32,417 nucleotides of DNA from Betaproteobacteria bacterium CG2_30_68_42 (GCA_001872285.1 MNXU01000075.1:13911-46327), one strand, 5' to 3'; positions 6,901-15,526 are shown, numbered from the stretch's first letter. The notes: generated from the sequence alone by a model not told the origin. Numbers and translations are program-made.

Positions 6901-9507
6901 TCACAGTTCCGGCGCGATGGCGGAGAGCAGTTCGTCCGACTGGACGGCGGGCTTCGCCACCAGCACCGCGCAGCGCGCCGCTCCGACCACCGCGTCGGAG
7001 ACGCTGCCGAGCATCATGCGGTTCAGCCCGCGCCGGCCGTGGCTGCCCACGACGATGAGGTCGGCACCCAGTTCCACCGCCTTGGCGACGATGACTTCCC
7101 CCGGCCTGCCCTCGAGAGCGAACGCATCGGCCTCGATGCCCTGAACCCTCAGCGCCGCAGCGCACGTTTGTACATCTTCCCGCACCGTGTCCGCGTTCAG
7201 GCCGCCCGGCTTGACCACGGAGACCACGCTCACCGGAAGGCCGCACGCACGCGCGATCTCGGCCGCCAGCCCGGCGGCGATCTCGCTGAAGCGCGAGCCG
7301 TCGGTGGCGAGCAGGATACGCCGCCGCCACATGAGCGTGCCGGGCGAAGCCACCAGCACGTGGCAGGGCGCACCGGCGATGATGCGCGCGGCGACATCGC
7401 CCACCATGCGGCTCACCAGTCCGCCCGAGGGCGGCCGCCGGCCGATGACGAGGATGTTGGTGCCGCACCGATCGGCCGCGGCGATCACCTCGCGCACCGC
7501 ATCCGCGCCCGCGAGCGCCGTTGTCTCGCACGGAACGTTCTCCGGCATCGCCTGGCGCACGACGGCGTCGAGGCGCGCGCGGGCGACTTCGATCGCGTCC
7601 TTCGCCGGGACGACGGTCACGACATCGAGGGTGACCCCGAAGCGCGCCGCGGTCGCGATCGCGATCGCGGTCGGCGCCTGCGCGTAGGCGCTGCCGTCGG
7701 TGGCGAGCATCAGACGCTGGCGGCGCAGGCCGTCGGGCAGCACGGCTCCGTGGCATTCGGCGAAGATGCGCGTCCTGCATGTGCGACACACTCCTGGATC
7801 GAGCGTCCAGTAGAGTTTTCCGGAAACGTTTTCCATGACCGGGAAGAACGCATCCGCGCCGATGTCCCTGACATAGTCGCCGCGCGACAGGAAGCGCTGG
7901 ACGGACTCCGTCAGCCGGTAGAAGTACAGTCCGCCGCCCAGCCTGCGCCTGCGCCGCGCTTCGGCTGCGAGCATCTCGGCGCCGGCCACGTCGACGAAGT
8001 TGATGCCGCTGGCGGCCACCAGCACCGTCTTCTGGCGCGGATTGGCCTCGTCGATCTCCTGCAGGGCGGCCTGGACATGGCCGACCGCGCCGAAATAGAT
8101 CGAGCCGTGGATGCGCACGATGCGAAGCTGCGGGCATTCCGGCAGGCCCTTCGCCGGCACGAAGTGATAGGCGCCCTGCTCGGGCGCGGGCACCACCGCC
8201 TCGATCTCCGGGCGCGAGGAGCGGTACAGGTAGAAGATGAGCGAGAGCAGCACGCCGAGGAAGATGCCATCCTCCAGTTTCGCCAGCGTTGCGAGGAACG
8301 TGGCGGCGAGGATGAAGGACTCGGGCCGGCTGGTGCGAACGATCGCGCCGATGTGGTGGAAATCGATCAGCCCCCAGGCGACGAGGAACAGAATTCCGGC
8401 CATCGCGGCGTTGGGCAGCCAGGCCGCGAGCGGCGCGACCAGCAGCACGATCAGCGCGAGCGCCACCGAGGCGAACACCGTGGCGAGCGGGGTGCGTGCG
8501 CCCGCCTCGTAGTTGACGCCGCTGCGGTTGAACGAGCCGCTCGAGGCGTAACCCGAGAAGAACGCACCGGCCATGTTCGACAGCCCCTGGCCGATGAACT
8601 CCTGATTGCCGTCGATGCGCTGCTCGGAGCGCACCGCCACCGCGCGCGCGATCGACACCGCCTCGGTGAGCGCGAGCAGGGTGATGACCAGCGCCGGCCG
8701 GAACGTCTGCGCGAGCGCGCCGGGCGAGAAATCCGGCATGCTCAGCGGCGGCAGGTGAGCGGGCAGCGCGCCGACGGTGGCGATTCTCGTGACCTCGGAG
8801 CCGAAGGCCGCATCGAGCGCCGCCGCGGCGAGGCTCCCCGCGATCATCGCCGAGATCATGTAGGGAAACCTGGGGAGGAACCTCCGGCTCGCGAGCCCGA
8901 CGGCGAGCGTGAGCAGCGCGACCGCGAGCACCCAGAAACTGATCTCGCCGGAACGCGTGAAGAGCTGCATGAGGATCTCGTGCACCGGCGTGCCGCGCGC
9001 GATCGGGATCCCGAAGAAATTCCGCACCTGGCTCGCCGCGATCAGGATCGCCGCGCCCGCGGTGAAGCCGATCACCACCGTATGCGAGATGAAATTGACG
9101 AGCGCGCCGAGCCGGGCGAAGCCGAGCGCGAGCTGCATCGCGCCGACGAGGAAGGTGAGCGTCAGCGCGAGCTTCACGTACTCGCCGGAGCCGGGCGTCG
9201 CGAGCGGACTCAGGGTGGCGAACAGCGCGATGGAGATCGCCGTGGTCGGGCCCGAGACCAGATGCCAGCTCGAGCCGAACAGCGCGGCCACCACTGCCGG
9301 CATCATTGCGGCATACAGCCCATATTCCGGCGGCAGGCCGGCGATGGTGGCGAAGGCCACGCCCTGGGGCAGCACGATCAGCGCGCCGGTGATTCCCGCC
9401 GCGGCATCCTCGCGCAGGCTCTCGCGCGTGACCATAGTCCGCCAGCGCAGGAACGGAAAGACGTGTGGCAGCCACTTGCGGGCGGCAGCGGTACGGCTTC
9501 GGTTCAT
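6901..9507 (-). CDS. SulP anion transporter fused to STAS and two universal-stress domains
   Basis: An 868-residue protein. Residues about 20-430 form the SLC26/SulP membrane domain, with VLPQGVAFATIAGLPPEYGL near residue 45 and the family region at about 294-340 (GNQEFIGQGLSNMAGAFFSG). Residues about 455-555 are a STAS domain in which the usual phosphorylatable Ser position reads VDVAGAE. A linker carries C574-x2-C577-x7-C585. USP domain 1 (about 597-722) has a degenerate nucleotide loop (GRRPPSGG, then GD). USP domain 2 (about 729-853) keeps GSHG-x9-GS, the ATP-binding signature. The substrate could be sulfate, bicarbonate or another anion. ATG 9507 was preferred to ATG 9546 because a TATAAT overlaps the latter. 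The gene is convergent with the RHH gene and divergent from the E1 gene at 9688. Confidence 0.9.
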   Translation of the reverse strand: MNRSRTAAARKWLPHVFPFLRWRTMVTRESLREDAAAGITGALIVLPQGVAFATIAGLPPEYGLYAAMMPAVVAALFGSSWHLVSGPTTAISIALFATLSPLATPGSGEYVKLALTLTFLVGAMQLALGFARLGALVNFISHTVVIGFTAGAAILIAASQVRNFFGIPIARGTPVHEILMQLFTRSGEISFWVLAVALLTLAVGLASRRFLPRFPYMISAMIAGSLAAAALDAAFGSEVTRIATVGALPAHLPPLSMPDFSPGALAQTFRPALVITLLALTEAVSIARAVAVRSEQRIDGNQEFIGQGLSNMAGAFFSGYASSGSFNRSGVNYEAGARTPLATVFASVALALIVLLVAPLAAWLPNAAMAGILFLVAWGLIDFHHIGAIVRTSRPESFILAATFLATLAKLEDGIFLGVLLSLIFYLYRSSRPEIEAVVPAPEQGAYHFVPAKGLPECPQLRIVRIHGSIYFGAVGHVQAALQEIDEANPRQKTVLVAASGINFVDVAGAEMLAAEARRRRRLGGGLYFYRLTESVQRFLSRGDYVRDIGADAFFPVMENVSGKLYWTLDPGVCRTCRTRIFAECHGAVLPDGLRRQRLMLATDGSAYAQAPTAIAIATAARFGVTLDVVTVVPAKDAIEVARARLDAVVRQAMPENVPCETTALAGADAVREVIAAADRCGTNILVIGRRPPSGGLVSRMVGDVAARIIAGAPCHVLVASPGTLMWRRRILLATDGSRFSEIAAGLAAEIARACGLPVSVVSVVKPGGLNADTVREDVQTCAAALRVQGIEADAFALEGRPGEVIVAKAVELGADLIVVGSHGRRGLNRMMLGSVSDAVVGAARCAVLVAKPAVQSDELLSAIAPEL

Positions 9508-9544
9508 GGACGGCGCAGCGGGGAGGAAGAGGAAATCGCGCGCC

Positions 9545-9550
9545 ATTATA
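9545..9550 (-). promoter_or_regulatory. Candidate -10 box for the SulP-USP gene
   Basis: A perfect TATAAT on the minus strand, 38 bases upstream of the ATG at 9507 and overlapping an alternative in-frame ATG at 9546. The -35 region is poor. If this is the promoter, the 9546 start would precede the transcription start and cannot be used. Confidence 0.4.
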
Positions 9551-9600
9551 GCCGAGGGTGTCGCGCGTCCCCCTCGCGCGCACCGGGAGTGCGCGGCGGT

Positions 9601-9629
9601 TTGACGCGATCCGCGTGGCGCAATAGACT
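9601..9629 (+). promoter_or_regulatory. Sigma-70-type promoter of the E1-TRAP operon
   Basis: TTGACG at 9601-9606 and TAGACT at 9624-9629 are separated by exactly 17 bases. It lies 58 bases upstream of the E1alpha ATG and is the only good match in the 180-bp divergent region on this strand. Confidence 0.6.
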
Positions 9630-9687
9630 GCACCCGAACAATTCGCGTCGCACCGGCTCCTCGCGCCGCCGACCCCGACGGCATTCC

Positions 9688-10725
9688 ATGGAATCCGACT
9701 CGTCCCCAGCCGACCGCATCGCACCGGAGCGCTTGGCTGCGCTCTACCGGACCATGCTCCGCATCCGCGCATTCGAGAACGCCGCCGAGGTGGCGAGCCG
9801 CGGGGGCGTGGCCGCCTTCGGCGCGGCGGCGGCCGCGGGCGCTCTGGTGCGCGGTCCGCTGCACCTGTCGACCGGGCAGGAGGCGGTCCCCGCGGGGGTG
9901 TGCGCGAACCTCGCGCGCTCCGATTATCTGACATCGACGCACCGCGGCCACGGGCATGCGATCGCCAAGGGCGCAGAGCCGCGCGCGATGATGTGCGAGC
10001 TGTTCGGAAAGAGCGGCGGCACCAACGGCGGCAAGGGCGGTTCGATGCACATCGCGGACTTCTCCGCCGGCATGCTCGGGGCGAACGGCGTGGTCGCCGC
10101 CGGCATCCCGATCGCCGCCGGCGCGGCCCATGCCATCCGCATCCGCGGCGGCGATGCCGTGGTCGCCTGTTTCTTCGGCGACGGCGCGGTCAATCGGGGG
10201 CCGTTCCTGGAAGGGCTGAACTGGGCACGGGTGTTCGACCTCCCGGTGCTGTTCGTGTGCGAGGACAACCGATATTCGGCCACCACCGCGACCGAGTCCA
10301 TGACCGGCGGCGAGGGCGCGGCGGCGCGCGCGCGCGCGATCGGGGTGCCCGCGCAGCAGGTCGACGGCAACGATGTCGCCGCAGTCGACGCGGCCGCGGC
10401 GCGGCTGCTGGCCCTGGTGCGCGAAGGCGGCGGACCGCAGTTCCTGCATGCGCTCACCTACCGCTTCAAGGGTCATGTCTCGGTCGATCCGGCCACCTAC
10501 CGCGATGCCGCGGAGGTCGAGCGCGCGCTCGCGCAGGATCCCATCGAGCGCGCCGGGCAGCGGCTCGCCGCGCTTGGAGTGGATGCCGATCGGCTGCGCG
10601 CGCTGCGCGAGGAAGCCGAAGCGGAGATCGCACGCGCGCTCGCTGCCGCGGCGGCCTCCCCGGCGCCGCCGGCCCATGCGGCCTATCGCGACGTCCAGGA
10701 TTGCGGAGCCGGACAATGGCGGTGA
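9688..10725 (+). CDS. Thiamine-diphosphate-dependent dehydrogenase E1 alpha subunit (acetoin/pyruvate type)
   Basis: A 345-residue E1-alpha of the AcoA/PdhA family, which with the beta subunit decarboxylates a 2-oxo acid or cleaves acetoin. The thiamine-diphosphate motif is GDGA at 164-167 running to EDN at 192-194. Other conserved sites are HRGHGH at 85-90, GGSMHIADFSAGMLGANG at about 117-134 and H58 in PLHLSTGQEA. The overall pattern is closest to acetoin-dehydrogenase E1alpha. It is first in a plus-strand operon with the beta subunit (overlapping reading frames) and then dctPQM. No E2 or E3 follows, unlike classical aco, pdh or bkd operons; the nearest E2/E3 genes are in the bkd operon about 16 kb away. 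The physiological substrate is unknown. Confidence 0.85.
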   Translation: MESDSSPADRIAPERLAALYRTMLRIRAFENAAEVASRGGVAAFGAAAAAGALVRGPLHLSTGQEAVPAGVCANLARSDYLTSTHRGHGHAIAKGAEPRAMMCELFGKSGGTNGGKGGSMHIADFSAGMLGANGVVAAGIPIAAGAAHAIRIRGGDAVVACFFGDGAVNRGPFLEGLNWARVFDLPVLFVCEDNRYSATTATESMTGGEGAAARARAIGVPAQQVDGNDVAAVDAAAARLLALVREGGGPQFLHALTYRFKGHVSVDPATYRDAAEVERALAQDPIERAGQRLAALGVDADRLRALREEAEAEIARALAAAAASPAPPAHAAYRDVQDCGAGQWR

Positions 10726-11708
10726 TGAGCTACGCGCAGGCCGCCTGTAGCGCGCTCGCACGGGCGATGCGCGAGGACGAGCGGGTGGTCGCGGTCGGGG
10801 AAGACCTCGGCCGCGGCGGCGTGTTCGGCCAGTACCGCGGGCTCGCGCAGACGTTCGGTGCGGCGCGCGTGATCGATGCGCCGATTTCCGAGTCGGCGAT
10901 CCTGGGCGCGGCGGTCGGCATGGCGCTCGTGGGCCTGCGGCCGGTGGTCGAGATGCGGGTCGCGGACTTCGCGATGTGCGCGATCGACGAGATGGTCAAT
11001 CAGGCGGCCAAGAACCGCTACATGTTCGGCGGCCAGGGCAGGGTGCCGCTGGTGGCGCGGCTGCCGATCGGCATCTGGAGCGCCTCGGCCGCGCAGCACT
11101 CGCAGTCGATCGAGGCCTGGTTCGCGCACACTCCCGGCCTGGTGGTCGTCGCGCCGTCCTCGCCCGCGGACAACTACGGCCTGCTGCGGGCGGCGATCGC
11201 GTGCGACGATCCGGTCGTCTACCACGAACACAAGGAGCTGTGGGGCGTCGATGGCGAGGTGCCGGAGGCGCATCGCGTCGCACTCGGCGAGGCGAAGGTG
11301 CTGCGCGCGGGCCGCGACCTCACGCTGGTATCATGGTCGCGAACCGTTCTCGACGCGCTCGAAGCGGCGCAATCCGCGGCCGCATCCGGCGTGTCGGTGG
11401 AGGTGATCGACCTGCGCACGCTGTGGCCGTGGGACCGCGAGACGGTGCTCGCCTCCTGCGCCCGGACCGGGCGCCTGATGGTGGCGCACGAAGCGGTGCA
11501 GGCCGCCGGCTTCGGTGCCGAGATCGCCGCCACTGCGGCGGAGGAACTGGGCATCCCGGTCACGCGCCTGGGTGCGCCGAGGATTCCGGTGGGATACGCG
11601 GCGGCGCTGGAGGCCGAGGCGCGCATCGGGTCTCGGCGTATCCTGGAAGCGCTGCTCGCATGGATGGAAGGACGCGGCCGCAGGCGCTTTTCTGCGGCGA
11701 CCGATTGA
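10716..11708 (+). CDS. Thiamine-diphosphate-dependent dehydrogenase E1 beta subunit
   Basis: A 330-residue transketolase-like E1-beta, partner of the preceding alpha subunit. Diagnostic stretches are VVAVGEDLGRGGVFGQYRGL, DAPISESAILGAAVGMALVG, the cofactor-side NQAAKNRYMFGGQ and the C-terminal-domain EVIDLRTLWPWDRETV. ATG 10716 is favoured by a GGAG about 7 bases upstream, giving a 10-nt overlap with the alpha subunit. ATG 10725, in a TGATG arrangement, is the alternative. It ends 14 bases before dctP, so the enzyme and the TRAP transporter are probably co-transcribed. Confidence 0.85.
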   Translation: MAVMSYAQAACSALARAMREDERVVAVGEDLGRGGVFGQYRGLAQTFGAARVIDAPISESAILGAAVGMALVGLRPVVEMRVADFAMCAIDEMVNQAAKNRYMFGGQGRVPLVARLPIGIWSASAAQHSQSIEAWFAHTPGLVVVAPSSPADNYGLLRAAIACDDPVVYHEHKELWGVDGEVPEAHRVALGEAKVLRAGRDLTLVSWSRTVLDALEAAQSAAASGVSVEVIDLRTLWPWDRETVLASCARTGRLMVAHEAVQAAGFGAEIAATAAEELGIPVTRLGAPRIPVGYAAALEAEARIGSRRILEALLAWMEGRGRRRFSAATD

Positions 11709-11722
11709 CTGGGAGGTTCGTC

Positions 11723-12757
11723 ATGCACAAGTCATTTGCTTCGTTGGCTCTCGCAAGTGTGTTCGGTGTCGTCGCACTCACAGCGGCAGCGCCGGCTGCG
11801 GCACAGAAGTACCAGACGGAGTACCGGCTCTCGACCGTGGTCGGCACCGCCTTTCCCTGGGGCAAGGGCGGCGAGCTGTGGGGCAAGCTGGTGCGGGAGC
11901 GCACCAATGGGCGCATCAACATCAAGATGTATCCGGGCGTCTCGCTGGTCGCTGGCGACCAGACGCGCGAGTTCACCGCCATCCGCCAGGGCGTGATCGA
12001 TCTCGCCATTGGATCGACCATCAACTGGTCGCCGCAGATCAAGGAGCTGAACCTGTTCTCGCTGCCCTTCCTGATGCCCGACTACGCGGCGATCGACGCG
12101 CTCACGCACGGCGAGGTCGGCAAGCAGATCTTCCGGATCGTCGAGAAGAACGGCGTCGTGCCGCTCGCCTGGGGCGAGAACGGCTTCCGCGAGGTGACCA
12201 ATTCCAAGCGACCGATCCATGCGCCCGCCGACATGAAGGGCCTGAAGTTCCGTGTCGTGGGCTCTCCGATCTACAACGAGACCTTCACCGCGCTGGGCGC
12301 CAACCCGACCCAGATGAGCTGGGCGGACGCGCAGCCCGCGCTCGCCTCGGGCGCCGTCGACGGGCAGGAGAATCCGCTCACGATCTTCACCGCCGCCAAG
12401 ATGCACACCCTCGGCCAGAAGAACGTGACGCTGTGGCATTACGTCGCCGATCCGCTGATCTTCGTGGTCAACAAGGAGGTCTGGGAATCGTGGACGCCGG
12501 CCGACCGCAAGATCGTCGCCGATGCGGCGGTCGAGGCCGGGAAGGAAGTGATCCGACTGGCGCGCGCGGGCCTCGTGCCGCCCGACGAGAGCATGGTCAA
12601 GACCGTCGAGGGGCTGGGCGTCAACGTGGTCCGCGTGAGCGCCGCGGAGCGCACCGCCTTCGTCAAGGCGACCCGCAAGGTCTATGCGAAGTGGACGAGG
12701 ACGATCGGCGCCGATCTGGTGAAGAAGGCCGAACAGTCGATCGCCGCCCGCAAGTAG
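11723..12757 (+). CDS. dctP: TRAP transporter substrate-binding protein (DctP family)
   Basis: A 344-residue periplasmic receptor. The N-terminal signal peptide is clear (Lys, a hydrophobic core, cleavage likely after AAPAAA near residue 27). The family's ligand region is present, with GLKFRVVGSPIYNETFTALG, whose Arg normally salt-bridges a carboxylate, and TQMSWADAQPALASGAVDGQ. It starts at ATG 11723 with GGGAGG 7 bases upstream. Co-transcription with the E1 pair suggests the ligand feeds that enzyme, for instance a 2-oxo acid or a hydroxy acid precursor. This is inference from context. Confidence 0.93.
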   Translation: MHKSFASLALASVFGVVALTAAAPAAAQKYQTEYRLSTVVGTAFPWGKGGELWGKLVRERTNGRINIKMYPGVSLVAGDQTREFTAIRQGVIDLAIGSTINWSPQIKELNLFSLPFLMPDYAAIDALTHGEVGKQIFRIVEKNGVVPLAWGENGFREVTNSKRPIHAPADMKGLKFRVVGSPIYNETFTALGANPTQMSWADAQPALASGAVDGQENPLTIFTAAKMHTLGQKNVTLWHYVADPLIFVVNKEVWESWTPADRKIVADAAVEAGKEVIRLARAGLVPPDESMVKTVEGLGVNVVRVSAAERTAFVKATRKVYAKWTRTIGADLVKKAEQSIAARK

Positions 12758-12785
12758 CCCTGAACCGCGCTGCCCCCGGCAAGGA

Positions 12786-13280
12786 ATGAGCGAACGCGGC
12801 GGCTCGATTCCTCCACGCATTCCGGTGAAGGTGGAGGAGTTCGCCGCCGCGGCCGCGCTCGCCGCGATCGTCCTCATCACCTTCGCCAACGTCGTCGTCC
12901 GCTATTTCACCGACGAGTCCTTCGCGTTCACCGAGGAGTTCTCGGTCTTCCTCCTGGTCGTGCTCACCTTCGTCGGCGCTTCCGCCGCGGTGGTGCGCGA
13001 CAGCCACATCCGGGTGAGCTGGTTCGTGGAACGCACCGGGGCGGGGGCGGCGTTCGTGGCCGAGCTCGCCGTGATGGCGGTGAGCTTCACGCTGTTCGCC
13101 GCCGTCGCCGGCTTCGGCGTCAGGCTGGTGGCGGACGATGTGCGCTTCGAGACCACCTCGCCCGGCATCGGCGTGCCGCAGTGGCTGTACTCGGTCTGGC
13201 TGCCGCTGCTCGCGGCCGCGGTCGCGCTGCGCATCCTCGGCCGCATCGTGCGCCTCTGGCGCGCGCGCGCCCGATGCTGA
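12786..13280 (+). CDS. dctQ: TRAP transporter small permease (DctQ family)
   Basis: A 164-residue membrane protein with four predicted helices. It carries the DctQ-type features ITFANVVVRYF in the first helix and FTEEFSVFLLVVLTFVGAS in the second, followed by RDSHIRVSWFVE. It starts at ATG 12786. An AAGGA directly abuts the start codon, which is unusually close, so a downstream GTG near 12825 is conceivable although it would trim the N-terminal cytoplasmic segment. The end overlaps dctM by seven bases in a run of alternating CG. Confidence 0.88.
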   Translation: MSERGGSIPPRIPVKVEEFAAAAALAAIVLITFANVVVRYFTDESFAFTEEFSVFLLVVLTFVGASAAVVRDSHIRVSWFVERTGAGAAFVAELAVMAVSFTLFAAVAGFGVRLVADDVRFETTSPGIGVPQWLYSVWLPLLAAAVALRILGRIVRLWRARARC

Positions 13281-14563
13281 TCGCGGCGAGCCTGCTGCTG
13301 TTCGGCGGCTTCGCACTGCTCCTGGTGCTCGGCGCGCCGCTCGCGGTGGCACTCGGCGCCAGCGGTGCGTTGGTCATCCTGGTCGAGAAGCTCGGCATCA
13401 TGGCGCTGCCGACCAACGTCTATGGCGGCATCGCCAAATACCCGCTGCTGGCATTGCCGGTGTTCATCCTCGCCGGGATGGTGTTCGAGCGCGCCGGTGT
13501 GGCGCTGCGTATCGTGCGCTTCACCTCCGCGCTGGTCGGCAACCGTCGCGGCGCGCAGGGGATCGTGGCGATCCTCGTGTGCATGCTGCTCGGCGGCATC
13601 TCCGGCTCGGGGCCGGCGGACGCCGCGGCGGTGGCGATGGTGATGATCCCGGGCATGGTGAAGCAGGGCTATCCGGCGGCGTTCTCGGCCGGGCTGATCG
13701 CCGCGGCGGGCTCGAGCGCCATCCTGATCCCGCCCTCGATCGCCTTCATCGTCTATAGCGTGCTGGTGCCGCAGGCGAGCGTGCCGGCGCTGTTCGCGGG
13801 CGGGCTGATTCCGGGCCTGCTGGCCGGGCTGGCGCTCGTTGCGCCGGTGCTCTACCTGTCGATGCGCCACGGCTGGGGCGCTGCCGCCGGCGAGGAACGG
13901 GTGCCGGTCTGGAGCAGCCTGCGCGAGGCGATCTGGGGGCTCGCCGCTCCGGTCATCATCCTGGGCGGATTGCGCTCGGGCTTCTTCACCCCGACCGAGG
14001 CCGCGGTGGTCGCGGTGGTCTACGGGCTTTTCGTCGGCATGGTCATCTACCGCTCGCTCGACCTGCGCAGCCTCTACCGTGTGCTGGTGGACTCGGCCGA
14101 GATCTCGGCGGTAGTGATGATCATCATCGCGCTGGCAGCCGTGTTCGCCCACGCCGGCAGCACGCTGGGGGCGTTCGACGCCTTCGCCCGCGCGCTGATC
14201 GGGGCGACCAGCAACGAGACGCTGATGCTCGTGATGATCGCCGTCATGATCCTCGTGGCCGGCATGCTGCTCGACGGAATCTCGATCTTCCTCGTGTTCC
14301 TGCCCATCCTGATCCCGATCGCCAACACGTTCCGCTGGGATCCGGTGTGGTTCGGCGTCGTCCTCACCATGAACATCGCGATCGGCCAGTTCACCCCGCC
14401 GCTCGCCGTCAACCTGATGGTCACTTCGCGCATCGGCGGCGTGACGATGGAATCGACCGTGCCCTGGGTGCTCTGGTTGGTGGCGGCGATGCTGGTCGCG
14501 CTCGTTCTGGTGACCGCGTTTCCGCCGCTCGTGCTCTGGCTTCCGGCGGCGATGGGGTTCTGA
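13274..14563 (+). CDS. dctM: TRAP transporter large permease (DctM family)
   Basis: A 429-residue permease with about 12 helices that couples substrate uptake to a sodium or proton gradient. Family signatures are GGISGSGPADAAAVAMVMIP near residue 115, AAGSSAILIPPSIAFIVYSV, the interhelical GFFTPTEAAVVAVVYGLFVG and IAIGQFTPPLAVNLMVTSRI near the C-terminus. ATG 13274 lies inside the end of dctQ, indicating translational coupling. It is the last gene of the E1-TRAP operon and is convergent with the GntR regulator, with only 24 bp between the stops and no obvious terminator hairpin. Confidence 0.95.
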   Translation: MLIAASLLLFGGFALLLVLGAPLAVALGASGALVILVEKLGIMALPTNVYGGIAKYPLLALPVFILAGMVFERAGVALRIVRFTSALVGNRRGAQGIVAILVCMLLGGISGSGPADAAAVAMVMIPGMVKQGYPAAFSAGLIAAAGSSAILIPPSIAFIVYSVLVPQASVPALFAGGLIPGLLAGLALVAPVLYLSMRHGWGAAAGEERVPVWSSLREAIWGLAAPVIILGGLRSGFFTPTEAAVVAVVYGLFVGMVIYRSLDLRSLYRVLVDSAEISAVVMIIIALAAVFAHAGSTLGAFDAFARALIGATSNETLMLVMIAVMILVAGMLLDGISIFLVFLPILIPIANTFRWDPVWFGVVLTMNIAIGQFTPPLAVNLMVTSRIGGVTMESTVPWVLWLVAAMLVALVLVTAFPPLVLWLPAAMGF

Positions 14564-14587
14564 GCGGCGCCCCGTCACGCCCGCAGG

Positions 14588-15346
14588 CTACGTCCCGGCG
14601 TTCCTGCCGAGGTCGTTCAGGTAGTCGTGGTCTCGCGTGTCGACCTGGCTGATCCGGTACTCCACCGGAGCATCGTTGTAGCTGTAGGCGATGCGCCGGA
14701 TTTCGAGGATCGGCGTATCTGCGGCGAGGCCCAGCGCACGCGCCGTCTCGCGGGCGCAGGTCCGCGCGTGCAGCCGCTCGGAGGCGCGGATCACGTTGAT
14801 GCCGAAGCGCGACTGATAGAGCGAGTAGATAGTGCTGGGGCGCTCCCGCAGCGTGGCCTCGTCGAGGCCGGGAAACAGCGATTGCGGCACCGCGATCCGG
14901 TCCAGGATCAGCGCCCTGCCTTCGATCGCGAGCCGGTTGCGGAAGCGCAGGATGGGCGCTCCGCGCGGGATGCGCAGCGCCGCGGCCTGCGCGGGATCGG
15001 CCCTGCCCTCGGAAAAGGACAACAACTCGCTGGTCGGATACTTCTTGATGCCGTCCCTGGCGACGACGCGGAAGAAGTAGAACAGTGCGCGGTCCTCGTC
15101 GTGCACGGCGACGAAGGTGCCGCGTCCCTGGTGGCGCACCAGGATCTGCCTCGCGACCAGCTCGTCGATCGCCTTGCGCACGGTGCCGATGCTCACATCG
15201 AAGCGCTTCGCGAGCTTCGTCTCGGCGGGGATCGGTTCGCCGGAGCGCCATTGGCCGGCCGCCAGATCCTTCAGGATGCGGTCCTCGACCCGCCGGTAGA
15301 GCGGGCTCAGTCCGACGACGCCGGCGGTTGCCAGCCTGTTGTCCAC
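14588..15346 (-). CDS. GntR-family (HutC/UTRA) transcriptional regulator, probable sulfolactate regulator
   Basis: A 252-residue regulator. Residues about 12-80 are a GntR winged helix (SPLYRRVEDRILKDLAAGQW, then the recognition helix in DVSIGTVRKAIDELVARQIL and the wing RHQGRGTFVA). The rest is a UTRA ligand-binding domain (for example PILEIRRIAYSYNDAPVEYR). It starts at GTG 15346, supported by GGGGGGA about 8 bases upstream. It is divergent from suyA, so it is the natural candidate to sense sulfolactate or a metabolite and repress the cluster. The ligand is inferred from context only. A minus-strand TATACT (15382-15377) may be its -10. Confidence 0.9.
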   Translation of the reverse strand: MDNRLATAGVVGLSPLYRRVEDRILKDLAAGQWRSGEPIPAETKLAKRFDVSIGTVRKAIDELVARQILVRHQGRGTFVAVHDEDRALFYFFRVVARDGIKKYPTSELLSFSEGRADPAQAAALRIPRGAPILRFRNRLAIEGRALILDRIAVPQSLFPGLDEATLRERPSTIYSLYQSRFGINVIRASERLHARTCARETARALGLAADTPILEIRRIAYSYNDAPVEYRISQVDTRDHDYLNDLGRNAGT

Positions 15347-15376
15347 GGTTCCGTCCCCCCGGGATTGCCTGCCGCA

Positions 15377-15382
15377 AGTATA
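15377..15382 (-). promoter_or_regulatory. Candidate -10 box of the GntR gene within a short dyad
   Basis: TATACT on the minus strand, 31 bases upstream of the GTG start. The -35 is weak. It lies in the centre of GCCGCA-N11-TGCGGC (15371-15393), which could be an autoregulatory site. Confidence 0.35.
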
Positions 15383-15426
15383 GACGCTGCGGCCGCCAAC
15401 TCATATAGATCACCTGGACGATACAG

Positions 15427-15456
15427 TTGACATGATTCTCCCCGCGCGCCTATAGT
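15427..15456 (+). promoter_or_regulatory. Sigma-70-type promoter of the suyAB operon
   Basis: A perfect -35 TTGACA (15427-15432) and a -10 TATAGT (15451-15456), separated by 18 bases and lying 70 bases upstream of the suyA ATG. It is one of the strongest promoter matches in the window. AT-rich sequence just upstream (15400-15425) contains an imperfect dyad (TATAGATC...GGACGATA) that could bind the divergent GntR regulator. Confidence 0.7.
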
Positions 15457-15526
15457 CTCGCACCGCGCGTCGCCGGGTGCGCATTCCCGGGTGCGGCGGA
15501 CCGTTTCCCTGGATGGAGAAGAGCAG

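Noticed and set aside
9508-9546. Alternative start of the SulP-USP gene at ATG 9546
   Set aside because: A perfect TATAAT overlaps this ATG and no ribosome-binding site precedes it; ATG 9507 fits better.
10324-10340. Alternating GC run in the E1alpha gene, considered as a slippage or Z-DNA site
   Set aside because: It encodes an Ala/Arg stretch in frame and is ordinary for this base composition. A similar run at the dctQ/dctM junction is likewise explained by coding sequence.
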